From a bacterium (lineage in GTDB: Bacteria; Elusimicrobiota; Elusimicrobia; UBA1565; UBA9628): a stretch of 64,000 bases of DNA. Where the stretch lies: contig JAJZAK010000005.1 in the NCBI GenBank assembly GCA_021799485.1, forward strand, positions 29,804-93,803, given 5' to 3'. The notes beneath the pieces were generated by a model. The model saw only the letters and a list, made by a program, of their open reading frames with translations, had not been told where the DNA came from and searched no databases. Made by a program: the position numbers and the translations under genes. Below, piece by piece: positions 34,294 through 42,226 of the stretch (positions are counted from its first letter, which is position 1; every line of letters starts with the position of its first letter).

Positions 34294-35071
34294 GAAGACC
34301 AATACGCGCTCCGAAATCGTCGCATTCGTCAGGAGCGCGGGCGGCTTGCGGCCGATCGAGTTGGCCGGGAAATTGGGGATCACGCCCCAGGCCCTTCATC
34401 GGCATTTAAAGGCGCTTGTGGCCTCGGGGGACTTGGAGGCTTGCGGGCGCGGCCCCAAGACCCGGTATGTCATCGCGGGGGAACCCGCGCTTGAGGCGCC
34501 GCGGCGCTGGCACGCGGCGCGCGGCGCGCCCGCGGAAAGCCCGGCGTCCTTCGTTTGCGAAACGCGGGACGTTTTCTCGGCTCGTCTGGGGCGCCTTGCG
34601 TCCCTATCGAAGGAAGGCCTTGGGGGCGCGGAGCTTTCTCTTTTAATCTCGGCCGTCGGAGAAATCGGGAACAACTGCTTCGACCACAATCTCGGACATT
34701 GGCGGAATATCCCGGGGTGCTGGTTCGAGGCCCAGTCCACGGGCAAGCGCTTGTGGGTTTTGGTCGCGGACCGGGGGCAAGGCGTGTTTCAGTCGCTTAG
34801 CCGGGCTCTGCCGGAGATCCCCGACGAACGGGCCGCTCTTTTAACAGCTTTTGAAAAGAGGGTTTCCGGGCGCGCTCCGGAAAACCGTGGAAATGGGCTC
34901 AAATTCGTCAGGAAGATCGTCGAGGGAAGTCCGGCGCGGGGGCTCGCCTGCCGCTCGGGCGCGGGACTCGTCGACTACGGGGCCTTGGGCCCCGATTGCC
35001 GCGGGCATTTGACGGATTTTTCCTCGAAAGCGAGCGGAACAGTCACCCTTTTGGCCTGGAGGCTCTCATGA
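34292..35071 (+). CDS. HTH-domain histidine-kinase-like ATPase (regulatory)
   Basis: A 259-residue cytoplasmic protein. Residues 1-65 form a winged helix-turn-helix (LRPIELAGKLGITPQALHRH, then a wing). The rest resembles a GHKL/HATPase_c domain: GEIGNNCFDHNLGHW is an N-box-like segment, VADRGQGV matches the DxGxG box and NRGNGLKFVRKIV matches the glycine-rich lid. There is no phospho-accepting His domain. It pairs with the next gene, a DUF4325 STAS-like protein, by an ATGA overlap. ATPase/STAS-like pairs recall anti-sigma/anti-anti-sigma switches. Both are placed between oppA1 and oppA2, suggesting control of peptide uptake (inference). Confidence 0.85.
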   Translation: MKTNTRSEIVAFVRSAGGLRPIELAGKLGITPQALHRHLKALVASGDLEACGRGPKTRYVIAGEPALEAPRRWHAARGAPAESPASFVCETRDVFSARLGRLASLSKEGLGGAELSLLISAVGEIGNNCFDHNLGHWRNIPGCWFEAQSTGKRLWVLVADRGQGVFQSLSRALPEIPDERAALLTAFEKRVSGRAPENRGNGLKFVRKIVEGSPARGLACRSGAGLVDYGALGPDCRGHLTDFSSKASGTVTLLAWRLS

Positions 35072-35331
35072 GAATTGAAATCAAGCGGTATGGAAACGTT
35101 TTAAGTTCGCGGCCCGCCGGGCGGGAGGCGGCCTTGGCGATGAAGGCCTATCAAAGGCCGAAGCCGGGCGAGAAAATAGAGCTTGATTTTTCGGGCGTCC
35201 TTTCGGTCGGTCCCTCCTGGCTCGACGAGGTTTTAAGCGCCCTGCGCGCGGAGTATGGGACAAAGCGCGTCGTGTGCCTGCCGACCAGAAATCCTTCCGT
35301 CATCGAGTCTCTCAAGGCGATCGACTCCTGA
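35068..35331 (+). CDS. STAS-like DUF4325 protein
   Basis: An 87-residue protein matching the STAS-like DUF4325 pattern: RPAGREAAL, then a strand-rich EKIELDFSGVLSVGPSWLDEV, and a C-terminal PSVIESLKAI helix. In related contexts it is found beside an HATPase protein, as here. It has no Ser/Thr at an obviously conserved phosphorylation site, but the SVGPSWLDE loop is where STAS anti-anti-sigma factors are phosphorylated. It starts inside the stop of the ATPase gene and its own stop overlaps the oppA2 start (TGATG), so translation of the three is coupled. Confidence 0.82.
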   Translation: MRIEIKRYGNVLSSRPAGREAALAMKAYQRPKPGEKIELDFSGVLSVGPSWLDEVLSALRAEYGTKRVVCLPTRNPSVIESLKAIDS

Positions 35332-37169
35332 TGCATCTGGAAAAAATGGGCCGCCTATCCTCCGAAACCGAGGCCGAGGAGGCGTCTTCCAGCCGGTTGA
35401 AGGTCCTGGGCCGTGCCGTCGCCTCGGGCCTGTTGTCGGCCGCGTTTTGCTGGCCGCGCGCCGCGCAAGCCTTGCCCGCCGACACGGGCACTTTCACGGA
35501 GCTTTCAATTTCCGGGATCGACTCCCTCGACCCGGCCTGGGCCTACGACGGGGCGTCGGAGGAGATCATTCTCAACATCTACGAGACGCTTTTCGCCTTC
35601 GACAAGAGCTCGACCGTGACGCTGTCGCCGCGTTTGGCGGCGCGAGTGCCTTCCCGCCGAAACGGGCTCATCTCCAAGGACGGCCGAACCTATGTGATCC
35701 CGCTGCGCCGCGGCGTGACGTTCCAGGACGGCTCCCCGATGACGCCCGAGGACGTCCGCTACTCCCTCATGCGCTTCATGCTGATCGACCGCGCGGGAGG
35801 GGCCTCCGGCATCCTCCTGCGGCCTCTGGTGGGCTACGACTCGACGCGGGACAAGGACGGAAAGCTGAAACCCTCCGCATGGAGGGACGCCTCCCGGGCG
35901 GTCGAGGCGGGCCGTGATAGAATCATCCTTCATCTCCCCAAGCCTTTCGCCCCGCTTCCGTCGATTCTGGCTTCCTGGGCTCCGGTGGCATCCCGCCGCT
36001 GGGCGGCCGCGCACGGCGACTGGGACGGCTCCGAGAAGACGCTCGCGAAATTCAACAACGTCGAGAAGAGGGGGACGTGGTTCTTCGACCACGCCAACGG
36101 CACGGGGCCGTTTCGCCTGGAGCGCTGGGACCGGCAGGCGATGGAAGTCGTTCTGAGGCGTCACGATCGCTATTGGCGCAAGGCGGCGAGGCTTTCGCGC
36201 GTCATCGTGCGCGGCGTCAACGAGTTCGAGACGCGCAAGCTCATGCTCGAGGCGGGAGACGCCGATTCGATCTACGCCGCGTGGCAGGTATACGAGCAGG
36301 TCAAGGCCCTCCCGGGCGTGCGCGTCGTCGAGAACGTCCCCATGATCGAGGTCAATCCGATGGTGCTGTTTACCTACCACGTTCGCGCGCCGGGCAACCC
36401 CTTCATCGGCTCGGGGCGCCTGGACGGGGACGGCGTCCCTCCCGATCTCTTCGCCGACACCGACGTGCGCAAGGGCTTCGCCTACGCCTTCGACTACGCG
36501 GGATTCATCCGGGACGTGAGCCGGGGGCGCGGGACGCCCGCCAACGGGTGCATCCCCAAGGGGCTGTTGGGGTACGACCCCAAGGCTCCGTTGTTCCATT
36601 TTGATCTCGCGAAGGCCCGAGAGCATCTGCGGCGGGCCCTGAAGGGCGCTTTATGGACGCGGGGCTTCCGGTTCACCATGCTGTATTTGGCCGGCAACGA
36701 CGAGCGGGGAATCATCTGCCGGATGCTCGCGAGAAACCTCGCGTCCCTCAACCCGCGCTTCCGCATCGACGTGCGTCCGTCCGAGTGGCCGGCCTTCCTC
36801 GACGCCTCCCTCTCGGGCCGGCTTCCCGCCTATCCGGACGCCTGGCAAGCGGACTATCCCGATCCGCACAACTTCGCCTATCCGCTCATGCATTCCCATG
36901 GCTACTACCCGAAGGCCCAGGGCTACCGCGACGCCGAGGCGGACAAGATCATCGAGCGGGCGATGTCCGAGACCGAGCCGTCGCGGCGCCGGAAGCTTTA
37001 TGCCCGGCTCATCGCGATCGAACATGCGGATGTGCCGCATCTCCTGATCGAGTATCCTTCCAACTACCGCACGCAGCGGACATGGGTCCGCGGCTGGGTT
37101 CCCAACCCCGTCTTCCCGGAATCCCCCTACGGCGCTTACTATTATCCCATGTGGAAGACCTCCTCCTGA
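35331..37169 (+). CDS. Oligopeptide ABC transporter substrate-binding protein (copy 2)
   Basis: A 612-residue SBP_bac_5 protein, paralogous to the one at 32044. ATG 35331 overlaps the preceding stop by one base. The signal peptide is unusual: about 27 charged residues precede the hydrophobic core AVASGLLSAAFCW and the cleavage region RAAQA. Motifs include SLDPAWAYDGASEEIILNIY, VTFQDGSPMTPEDVRYSL, NGTGPFRLE and DYPDPHNFAYPL. Two SBPs in one locus probably widen the peptide range. The gene overlaps oppB by one base (TGATG). Confidence 0.94.
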   Translation: MHLEKMGRLSSETEAEEASSSRLKVLGRAVASGLLSAAFCWPRAAQALPADTGTFTELSISGIDSLDPAWAYDGASEEIILNIYETLFAFDKSSTVTLSPRLAARVPSRRNGLISKDGRTYVIPLRRGVTFQDGSPMTPEDVRYSLMRFMLIDRAGGASGILLRPLVGYDSTRDKDGKLKPSAWRDASRAVEAGRDRIILHLPKPFAPLPSILASWAPVASRRWAAAHGDWDGSEKTLAKFNNVEKRGTWFFDHANGTGPFRLERWDRQAMEVVLRRHDRYWRKAARLSRVIVRGVNEFETRKLMLEAGDADSIYAAWQVYEQVKALPGVRVVENVPMIEVNPMVLFTYHVRAPGNPFIGSGRLDGDGVPPDLFADTDVRKGFAYAFDYAGFIRDVSRGRGTPANGCIPKGLLGYDPKAPLFHFDLAKAREHLRRALKGALWTRGFRFTMLYLAGNDERGIICRMLARNLASLNPRFRIDVRPSEWPAFLDASLSGRLPAYPDAWQADYPDPHNFAYPLMHSHGYYPKAQGYRDAEADKIIERAMSETEPSRRRKLYARLIAIEHADVPHLLIEYPSNYRTQRTWVRGWVPNPVFPESPYGAYYYPMWKTSS

Positions 37170-38191
37170 TGCTCCGATTCATCGGGCGCCGCCTTTTATT
37201 TTTGCCGCTGGTGCTTTTCGGGGTGACGGCGCTGTTATTCTTCGCTGTCGATTTTCTTTCGCCGGAAATGCGGGCGGCCCTGTACGTGAGGAGCCCGCGC
37301 CAGACGGCTTCGGTCGAGGCGGTCATCGAGAAATACGGCTTGCGAAAGCCGCTCCCGGTCCAATACGGCGTCTGGCTGCGGGAGGCTCTGCGCGGCAACC
37401 TCGGCTACAGCGAAACGGCGCGCATGCCGGTCGCGGACGCGATCCGGGAGTTTTTCCCGGCGACTCTGGAGCTGGCGATCGCGGCCTTCGTCCCCACCGT
37501 CGTCCTCGGCGTCTTCCTCGGCGTGCTTTCGGCCGTGTTCAAGGACCGGTGGCTCGACCAGGCGACGCGCTTCGTCGCGATCACGGGCTACTCGCTTCCG
37601 AGCTTCGTTTTGGGCCTGGTCCTTCTGATGCTCTTTTACGGAAAATGGCATCTCTTCCCGCCGGGACGCTGCTCCCTCGCGGTCGACTTGGCGATCCATG
37701 CCGCCGACTTTAAGCATCCGACGGGGCTCCTCGCCCTGGATGCCATTCTCGACGGCCGCTGGGACGTGTTCATGGATGTCGCGCGCCACCTGGTCTTGCC
37801 GGCGGCGACGCTGACCTACATCAACCTCGCGCTGCTGCTGCGCGTGACGAGATCCTCCATGCTTGAGGAGCTCGGCAAGGACTACGTGCGTACCGCGCGC
37901 GCCAAAGGGCTTCCGGAGAGCCTCGTCGTGGGGAGGCACGCGCTTCGCAACGCTCTCATGCCGGTCATCACGCTATCGAGCCTCCTCTTCGTGAGCCTTT
38001 TGGGGGGGGTCGTCATCACGGAAACGATCTTCGACTACCCCGGCATCGGCCGCTGGACCGTGATGGCGGCCCAGGAGCTCGACATTCCAGGCGTTGTTGG
38101 AACGACGCTTTTGGCCTCGATTCTTTTTGTCATCGCGAATTTATGCGCCGACCTCCTCTATGCCGTCGTCGATCCGAGGCTGCGGACATGA
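37169..38191 (+). CDS. oppB: Oligopeptide ABC transporter permease OppB
   Basis: A 340-residue inner-membrane permease with about six helices. The N-terminal MLRFIGRRLLFLPLVLFGVT is the OppB-type first helix, followed by a periplasmic loop. The coupling (EAA) region reads DYVRTARAKGLPESLVVGRH, and ETIFDYPGIGRW is typical of the last part. ATG 37169 overlaps the oppA2 stop; an in-frame extension further upstream lies inside oppA2 and is not credible. Forms a heterodimer with OppC. Confidence 0.95.
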   Translation: MLRFIGRRLLFLPLVLFGVTALLFFAVDFLSPEMRAALYVRSPRQTASVEAVIEKYGLRKPLPVQYGVWLREALRGNLGYSETARMPVADAIREFFPATLELAIAAFVPTVVLGVFLGVLSAVFKDRWLDQATRFVAITGYSLPSFVLGLVLLMLFYGKWHLFPPGRCSLAVDLAIHAADFKHPTGLLALDAILDGRWDVFMDVARHLVLPAATLTYINLALLLRVTRSSMLEELGKDYVRTARAKGLPESLVVGRHALRNALMPVITLSSLLFVSLLGGVVITETIFDYPGIGRWTVMAAQELDIPGVVGTTLLASILFVIANLCADLLYAVVDPRLRT

Positions 38192-39078
38192 CGGCGCGGA
38201 TGGAGTTTTGGACTTCGACTTTCAGGGAGAAGCCTCTCTCGGCTTTTGGCCTCGTCTTGATCGTCTTTTTCATCCTGGTGGCCGGCCTGGCGCCGGTCCT
38301 TGCTCCAGCCGACCGGCGGGCCTACGATCCCTATCTCATCCCGGAATTCGGCTACAGCCCCGATCCCCTCCCGCCCAGCCGGGAGCACCCCTTCGGAACG
38401 ACGCAGGAGCAGTTCGACCTCTATTACGGCATGGTCTGGGGGACCCGCACCGCCTTCCGCGTGGCGTTGAGCGTCGTCGCGGTCGCCCTCGCCGCGGGCC
38501 TCCTGGTTGGGGGCGTCTCCGGATTTTACGGGGGATGGCTCGACGACCTTTTGATGCGCCTGACGGACGTCGTCCTCGCCTTCCCCGCGCTCCTTCTGGC
38601 GGTGGTGATCGTCGCCGTGCTGGGCCCGAGTTTGGAGCACGTGATGCTCTCGGTGGCGGCGGTCTCTTGGCCCTCCTACGCGAGACTCCTGCGGGGGGAG
38701 GTTCTGGCGCTCAAGGGCCGGGAGTTCGTGCTGGCCGCCCGGGGCCTGGGCGCTTCCGATGCGCGCATCCTCTTCAAGCACATTCTGCCGAACGCGGTGT
38801 ACCCCCTGCTCGTGTATGCTTCCCTCGACGTCGGCAACATCGTCATCACCGCCGCGGCCCTGAGCTTCCTGGGGCTTGGCGCTCCGATCGGGTACGCCGA
38901 CTGGGGCCAGCTCGTGTCGCTTTCGCGCAATTGGATTTTGGGAGCGCCGGGCCGCCCTTTCGCCTATTGGTACACTATCCTGATTCCCGGAGGGGCGATC
39001 TTCCTTTTCGTCCTCGGGTGGAACCTTGTCGGCGATGCCGTGAGGGATATTTTGGACCCCAGGAGTGTGTCGCGATGA
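38188..39078 (+). CDS. oppC: Oligopeptide ABC transporter permease OppC
   Basis: A 296-residue permease with the OppC N-terminal segment (FREKPLSAFGLVLIVFFILV) and a periplasmic stretch containing EHPFGTTQEQFD, the usual HPLGTD-like element. The EAA loop reads EFVLAARGLGASDARIL, and SFLGLGAPIGYADWGQL follows. ATG 38188 overlaps the oppB stop (ATGA). It completes the importer with OppB, OppD and OppF, and is itself coupled to the acyl-CoA ligase gene. Confidence 0.95.
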   Translation: MTARMEFWTSTFREKPLSAFGLVLIVFFILVAGLAPVLAPADRRAYDPYLIPEFGYSPDPLPPSREHPFGTTQEQFDLYYGMVWGTRTAFRVALSVVAVALAAGLLVGGVSGFYGGWLDDLLMRLTDVVLAFPALLLAVVIVAVLGPSLEHVMLSVAAVSWPSYARLLRGEVLALKGREFVLAARGLGASDARILFKHILPNAVYPLLVYASLDVGNIVITAAALSFLGLGAPIGYADWGQLVSLSRNWILGAPGRPFAYWYTILIPGGAIFLFVLGWNLVGDAVRDILDPRSVSR

Positions 39079-40673
39079 ACGCTAGCGGCTTTGGGACGTA
39101 CAACCTTAATGAAATTCTCGACCATGCGTCCCTGACGCATCCGATCCAGGATGCCCTGGTGATGGGCGACCGACGCATGAGCTACGATGAACTGCGCCGG
39201 GAGGTTCTGGCGGCGGCCGCGGGCTTTGATCGGCGCGGCGTCGCGCGCGGCGACCGCGTCGCCATCGTCCTGCGCAACGGTTTTGAGTTCGTCGTCTCCT
39301 ATTTCGCCCTGTCTCGCTTGGGAGCCGTCGCGGTGCCCGTCAACTTCATGATTCAAAAGGAGGAGGAGCTGGCGTATCTCCTATCGGATTCGCGGGCGAA
39401 GGGAATCGTCGCGCACGCGGACTTCCTGCCGGGAGTCCGCAAGGCCGCCGCGAGGGCCTCGATCGAGAAGCTGTGGGTTGTCGGCCTTGAGTCGCGGGAG
39501 CTGCGAGCCGGGGAAGAGGAGTGGGAAGCCCTCAAGGAGCGGGGTTTCCCGATCGAATTCCCGGCCGTGGGCGAGAAAGACCCCGCGGCCATTCTTTATA
39601 CTTCCGGCACGACCGGACACCCCAAGGGCGCCGTTTTAAGCCATAGAAACATCGCGTCGAACGCCTTGTCCGGACATCAAGCCCTGGGGCTTTCCTCGTC
39701 GGATGTCTTCTTGGTGCTCCTGCCGATGTTTCATTCCTTCTCGTGGACGGCCAATGTCGTGACGGGGCTGGCCTTGGGCGCCAAGCTCGTCGTCTGCGAG
39801 TCCGTCACGCCGGCCAAGCCCTGGCTCGCGGCGATGTCCCGGGAGGGCGTCACGCTGTTTAGCGCCATCCCGCCCGTCTACGCGCTCTTGAGCCGCGAAG
39901 CGCGAGGGGTGAAGGGTTTCTTTCTGCGGCATTGGTTTTTTCGCAAGGTCCGCATGGCGATCTCGGGAGCCGCGCCCTTGGGGCTCTCCATCCTCGCCGA
40001 TTTCGAGCGGGCGCTGGGGGTGCCGCTTCTCGAGGGCTACGGGCTCACGGAAACGAGCCCCGTCGTCTCGGTCAATACGCCGAAGGCCCGCAAGCCCGGC
40101 AGCGTGGGGCCCGTTTTTCCCGGAGTGGAGGTCGAGATTCGGGGCGAGTCTGGAGAGCACTTGCCGCCCGAGGCCGAGGGGGAGGTCGTCGTCCGGGGAG
40201 ACAACGTCATGCTGGGATACTTCGGCAACCCGCGGGCGACGGCCGAGGCGATCACTCCCGAGGGATGGTTTCGGACGGGGGACATCGGCGTCTTGGACTC
40301 GCAAGGTTTTCTTTTCATCCGCGACCGCATGAAGGACATGATCATCGTCAAGGGGCTCAAAGTCTTCCCGGCGCAGGTCGAGGCGGTGTTGCAGACGCAC
40401 CCCGCCGTCGAGGAGGCCGCCGTCGTCGGGCTTCCCGGCGGGCAGGGCAACGAGATTATCCAGGCTTTCGTGGTGTTGAAGCGCGGGGCGCGGGCGGACA
40501 AGGCGAGCCTCCTGGCCTTCTGCCGCGAGAAGCTTGATCCTTACAAGAGGCCGCGGGACGTCGAGATCGTCGCCTCCTTGCCGAAGAACTCGATCCAGAA
40601 AGTCCTCAAGCGCGAACTGCGGGCCCGCTACTTAGAGGGCGCCGCCCGCTCCATGGAGGGCGCCGGACCTTGA
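39075..40673 (+). CDS. Long-chain acyl-CoA synthetase (AMP-binding family)
   Basis: A 532-residue ATP-dependent ligase that activates a carboxylic acid to its CoA thioester through an acyl-adenylate. The P-loop YTSGTTGHPKG is near 176, the GYGLTETSP motif near 321, the WFRTGDIG hinge region near 395 and the catalytic C-terminal lysine region NSIQKVLKREL near 510. FadD-like length without membrane helices. The start overlaps the oppC stop (ATGA). Fatty-acid activation is the best guess; the chain length cannot be read. Placement behind opp suggests co-regulation with nutrient uptake. Confidence 0.9.
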   Translation: MNASGFGTYNLNEILDHASLTHPIQDALVMGDRRMSYDELRREVLAAAAGFDRRGVARGDRVAIVLRNGFEFVVSYFALSRLGAVAVPVNFMIQKEEELAYLLSDSRAKGIVAHADFLPGVRKAAARASIEKLWVVGLESRELRAGEEEWEALKERGFPIEFPAVGEKDPAAILYTSGTTGHPKGAVLSHRNIASNALSGHQALGLSSSDVFLVLLPMFHSFSWTANVVTGLALGAKLVVCESVTPAKPWLAAMSREGVTLFSAIPPVYALLSREARGVKGFFLRHWFFRKVRMAISGAAPLGLSILADFERALGVPLLEGYGLTETSPVVSVNTPKARKPGSVGPVFPGVEVEIRGESGEHLPPEAEGEVVVRGDNVMLGYFGNPRATAEAITPEGWFRTGDIGVLDSQGFLFIRDRMKDMIIVKGLKVFPAQVEAVLQTHPAVEEAAVVGLPGGQGNEIIQAFVVLKRGARADKASLLAFCREKLDPYKRPRDVEIVASLPKNSIQKVLKRELRARYLEGAARSMEGAGP

Positions 40674-42226
40674 GCGTTTCCTTGCGGCGGATTCCCATTT
40701 CCGACGAGGCTGTTCGCGCCCTGCGAACCGTCCGTAGGCTGGCCGAGGGGCCGATTTATCTCGTCGGAGGGGCTCTCCGGGACGCATGCCTCGGGAGGCC
40801 GTTTTTCGACATGGATTTAGCGGCCGAAAAACCTTTGATTCTCGCCCGGAGGCTTGCCCGCGCGATCGGAAGGAGGCTCGTGGTCCTCGACGAGAACGAA
40901 CGGGTCTACCGAATTATCCTGAGGGAGGGCGGAACCCTCAAGCAGATCGATGTCGCGGGTTTCAAGGGCTCCACGATCGGCGAGGATCTGAGGCGGCGCG
41001 ATTTTACGGTCAATGCCCTCGCCTGGCCGGTCCCTCGTTCTCCTGGCCGTACGATCCCGAAGGATGAAGTCTTGGATCCTAGGGGGGGATTCCGGGACTT
41101 GAAGGCTCGCCGGCTTTGCTGCGAGTCCGCGGCTCTTTTTAAGGAAGACCCTCTGAGGATCCTTCGGGCCTTCAGGCTTGCGGCGGAGCTTGATTTCAAG
41201 GTTGATCCCGGGACGATATCCCGCATCCGCGCGTCTTCCCGGCTTGCGGCCGCGCCCGCCGGGGAAAGAATCCGCTCCGAACTCATCGCCCTTCTGGCCT
41301 GTCAAGGGTCTTCCTGGCTATTGCGTCTGATGGACGAGACGCGCGTCCTCACGTCGATTTTTAAGGAGCTCGCGCCCCAACGGCGCTGCGCTCAAGCTTA
41401 TTACGGCCGGGGCGGGGTGCTGAAGCATTCCCTCGACGTCGTCTCGAGGCTTGAATTCCTCCTCGATCATCTGGAGCGGGCCTTCCCAGGGCAGGCGAAG
41501 GCCCTGCAAGAGCGCGTCTCCGGGCGCGAGGGCGAGCCGTCGCCCGGCAGAGCTCTTTTGATGCTCGCGGCGCTCCTTCACGACGTCGCGAAGCCTCGTA
41601 CGGCGAGGAAGATCGAGGGGCGGCTGCGCTTTTTCGGCCATGACACGCTCGGCGCGAAGATGGCCATGGCGATCATGAAGCGGCTGAGGTTCTCCCGTGA
41701 CGAGTCAAGGCTGGTCGCCGCCATCGTCGAGCATCATCTGCGGCCGGGAAACCTTGCGGCCTCGGGAAAGGTGACGGACCGTGCCGCCTACCGGTTTTTC
41801 AGGGATATCGGAGAGCCGGCCCGCGATCTTCTTTTTGTCTGCTGGGCGGACCATGCGAGCTATCTCCCCGAGTCCGTCGTCGCCCGGGCCTTAAAAAGAG
41901 GGGGATTCCGGAGGTATTTAAAAGAATCCGGGAGCGCCGCCCGGCGGGATGTCTCCAAAAATCCTGGGGAGCCGTCCGGCGAGCGCAAGACTTTCTGGCA
42001 CTTGGCCGTCGTGTCGGAGTTGATGGAACGCAGCGCCAAGCCCGAGCGGATCCGGCCCGCGAGGCTTTTGGACGGCCATGATGTGATGAAAATTTTGGGG
42101 CTCACGCCCGGTCCCGAGGTGGGACGCTGGATCGAGGCCTTAACGGAAGCGCGGGCCCTGAATCGGATCAGGACCCGCGCCGAGGCCGTCGCCTTCCTTA
42201 GGAAACAGCGCCTTACTGGCTTTTAA
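40670..42226 (+). CDS. CCA-adding / poly(A) polymerase-type nucleotidyltransferase with HD domain
   Basis: A 518-residue class II nucleotidyltransferase. The head shows LVGGALRDA (31-39), catalytic Asp47 and Asp49 in FFDMDLA, and RRRDFTVNALAW. The neck has DPRGGFRDLKARRLC and EDPLRILRAFRLAAEL. A C-terminal HD phosphohydrolase domain carries LLHDVAKP (about 302-309). HD-containing relatives add CCA to tRNA and repair it. The only tRNA here lacks an encoded CCA, consistent with need for this enzyme. The start is TTG at 40670, overlapping the previous stop; the 3' end overlaps a convergent gene by 14 bases. Confidence 0.88.
   Translation: MSVSLRRIPISDEAVRALRTVRRLAEGPIYLVGGALRDACLGRPFFDMDLAAEKPLILARRLARAIGRRLVVLDENERVYRIILREGGTLKQIDVAGFKGSTIGEDLRRRDFTVNALAWPVPRSPGRTIPKDEVLDPRGGFRDLKARRLCCESAALFKEDPLRILRAFRLAAELDFKVDPGTISRIRASSRLAAAPAGERIRSELIALLACQGSSWLLRLMDETRVLTSIFKELAPQRRCAQAYYGRGGVLKHSLDVVSRLEFLLDHLERAFPGQAKALQERVSGREGEPSPGRALLMLAALLHDVAKPRTARKIEGRLRFFGHDTLGAKMAMAIMKRLRFSRDESRLVAAIVEHHLRPGNLAASGKVTDRAAYRFFRDIGEPARDLLFVCWADHASYLPESVVARALKRGGFRRYLKESGSAARRDVSKNPGEPSGERKTFWHLAVVSELMERSAKPERIRPARLLDGHDVMKILGLTPGPEVGRWIEALTEARALNRIRTRAEAVAFLRKQRLTGF

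Noticed and set aside
36653..37168. Upstream extension of oppB
   Set aside because: The sequence lies in another frame of oppA2; the permease N-terminal helix starts at 37169.
38094..39074. Upstream extension of the acyl-CoA ligase
   Set aside because: It overlaps oppC out of frame and carries no adenylation-domain sequence.
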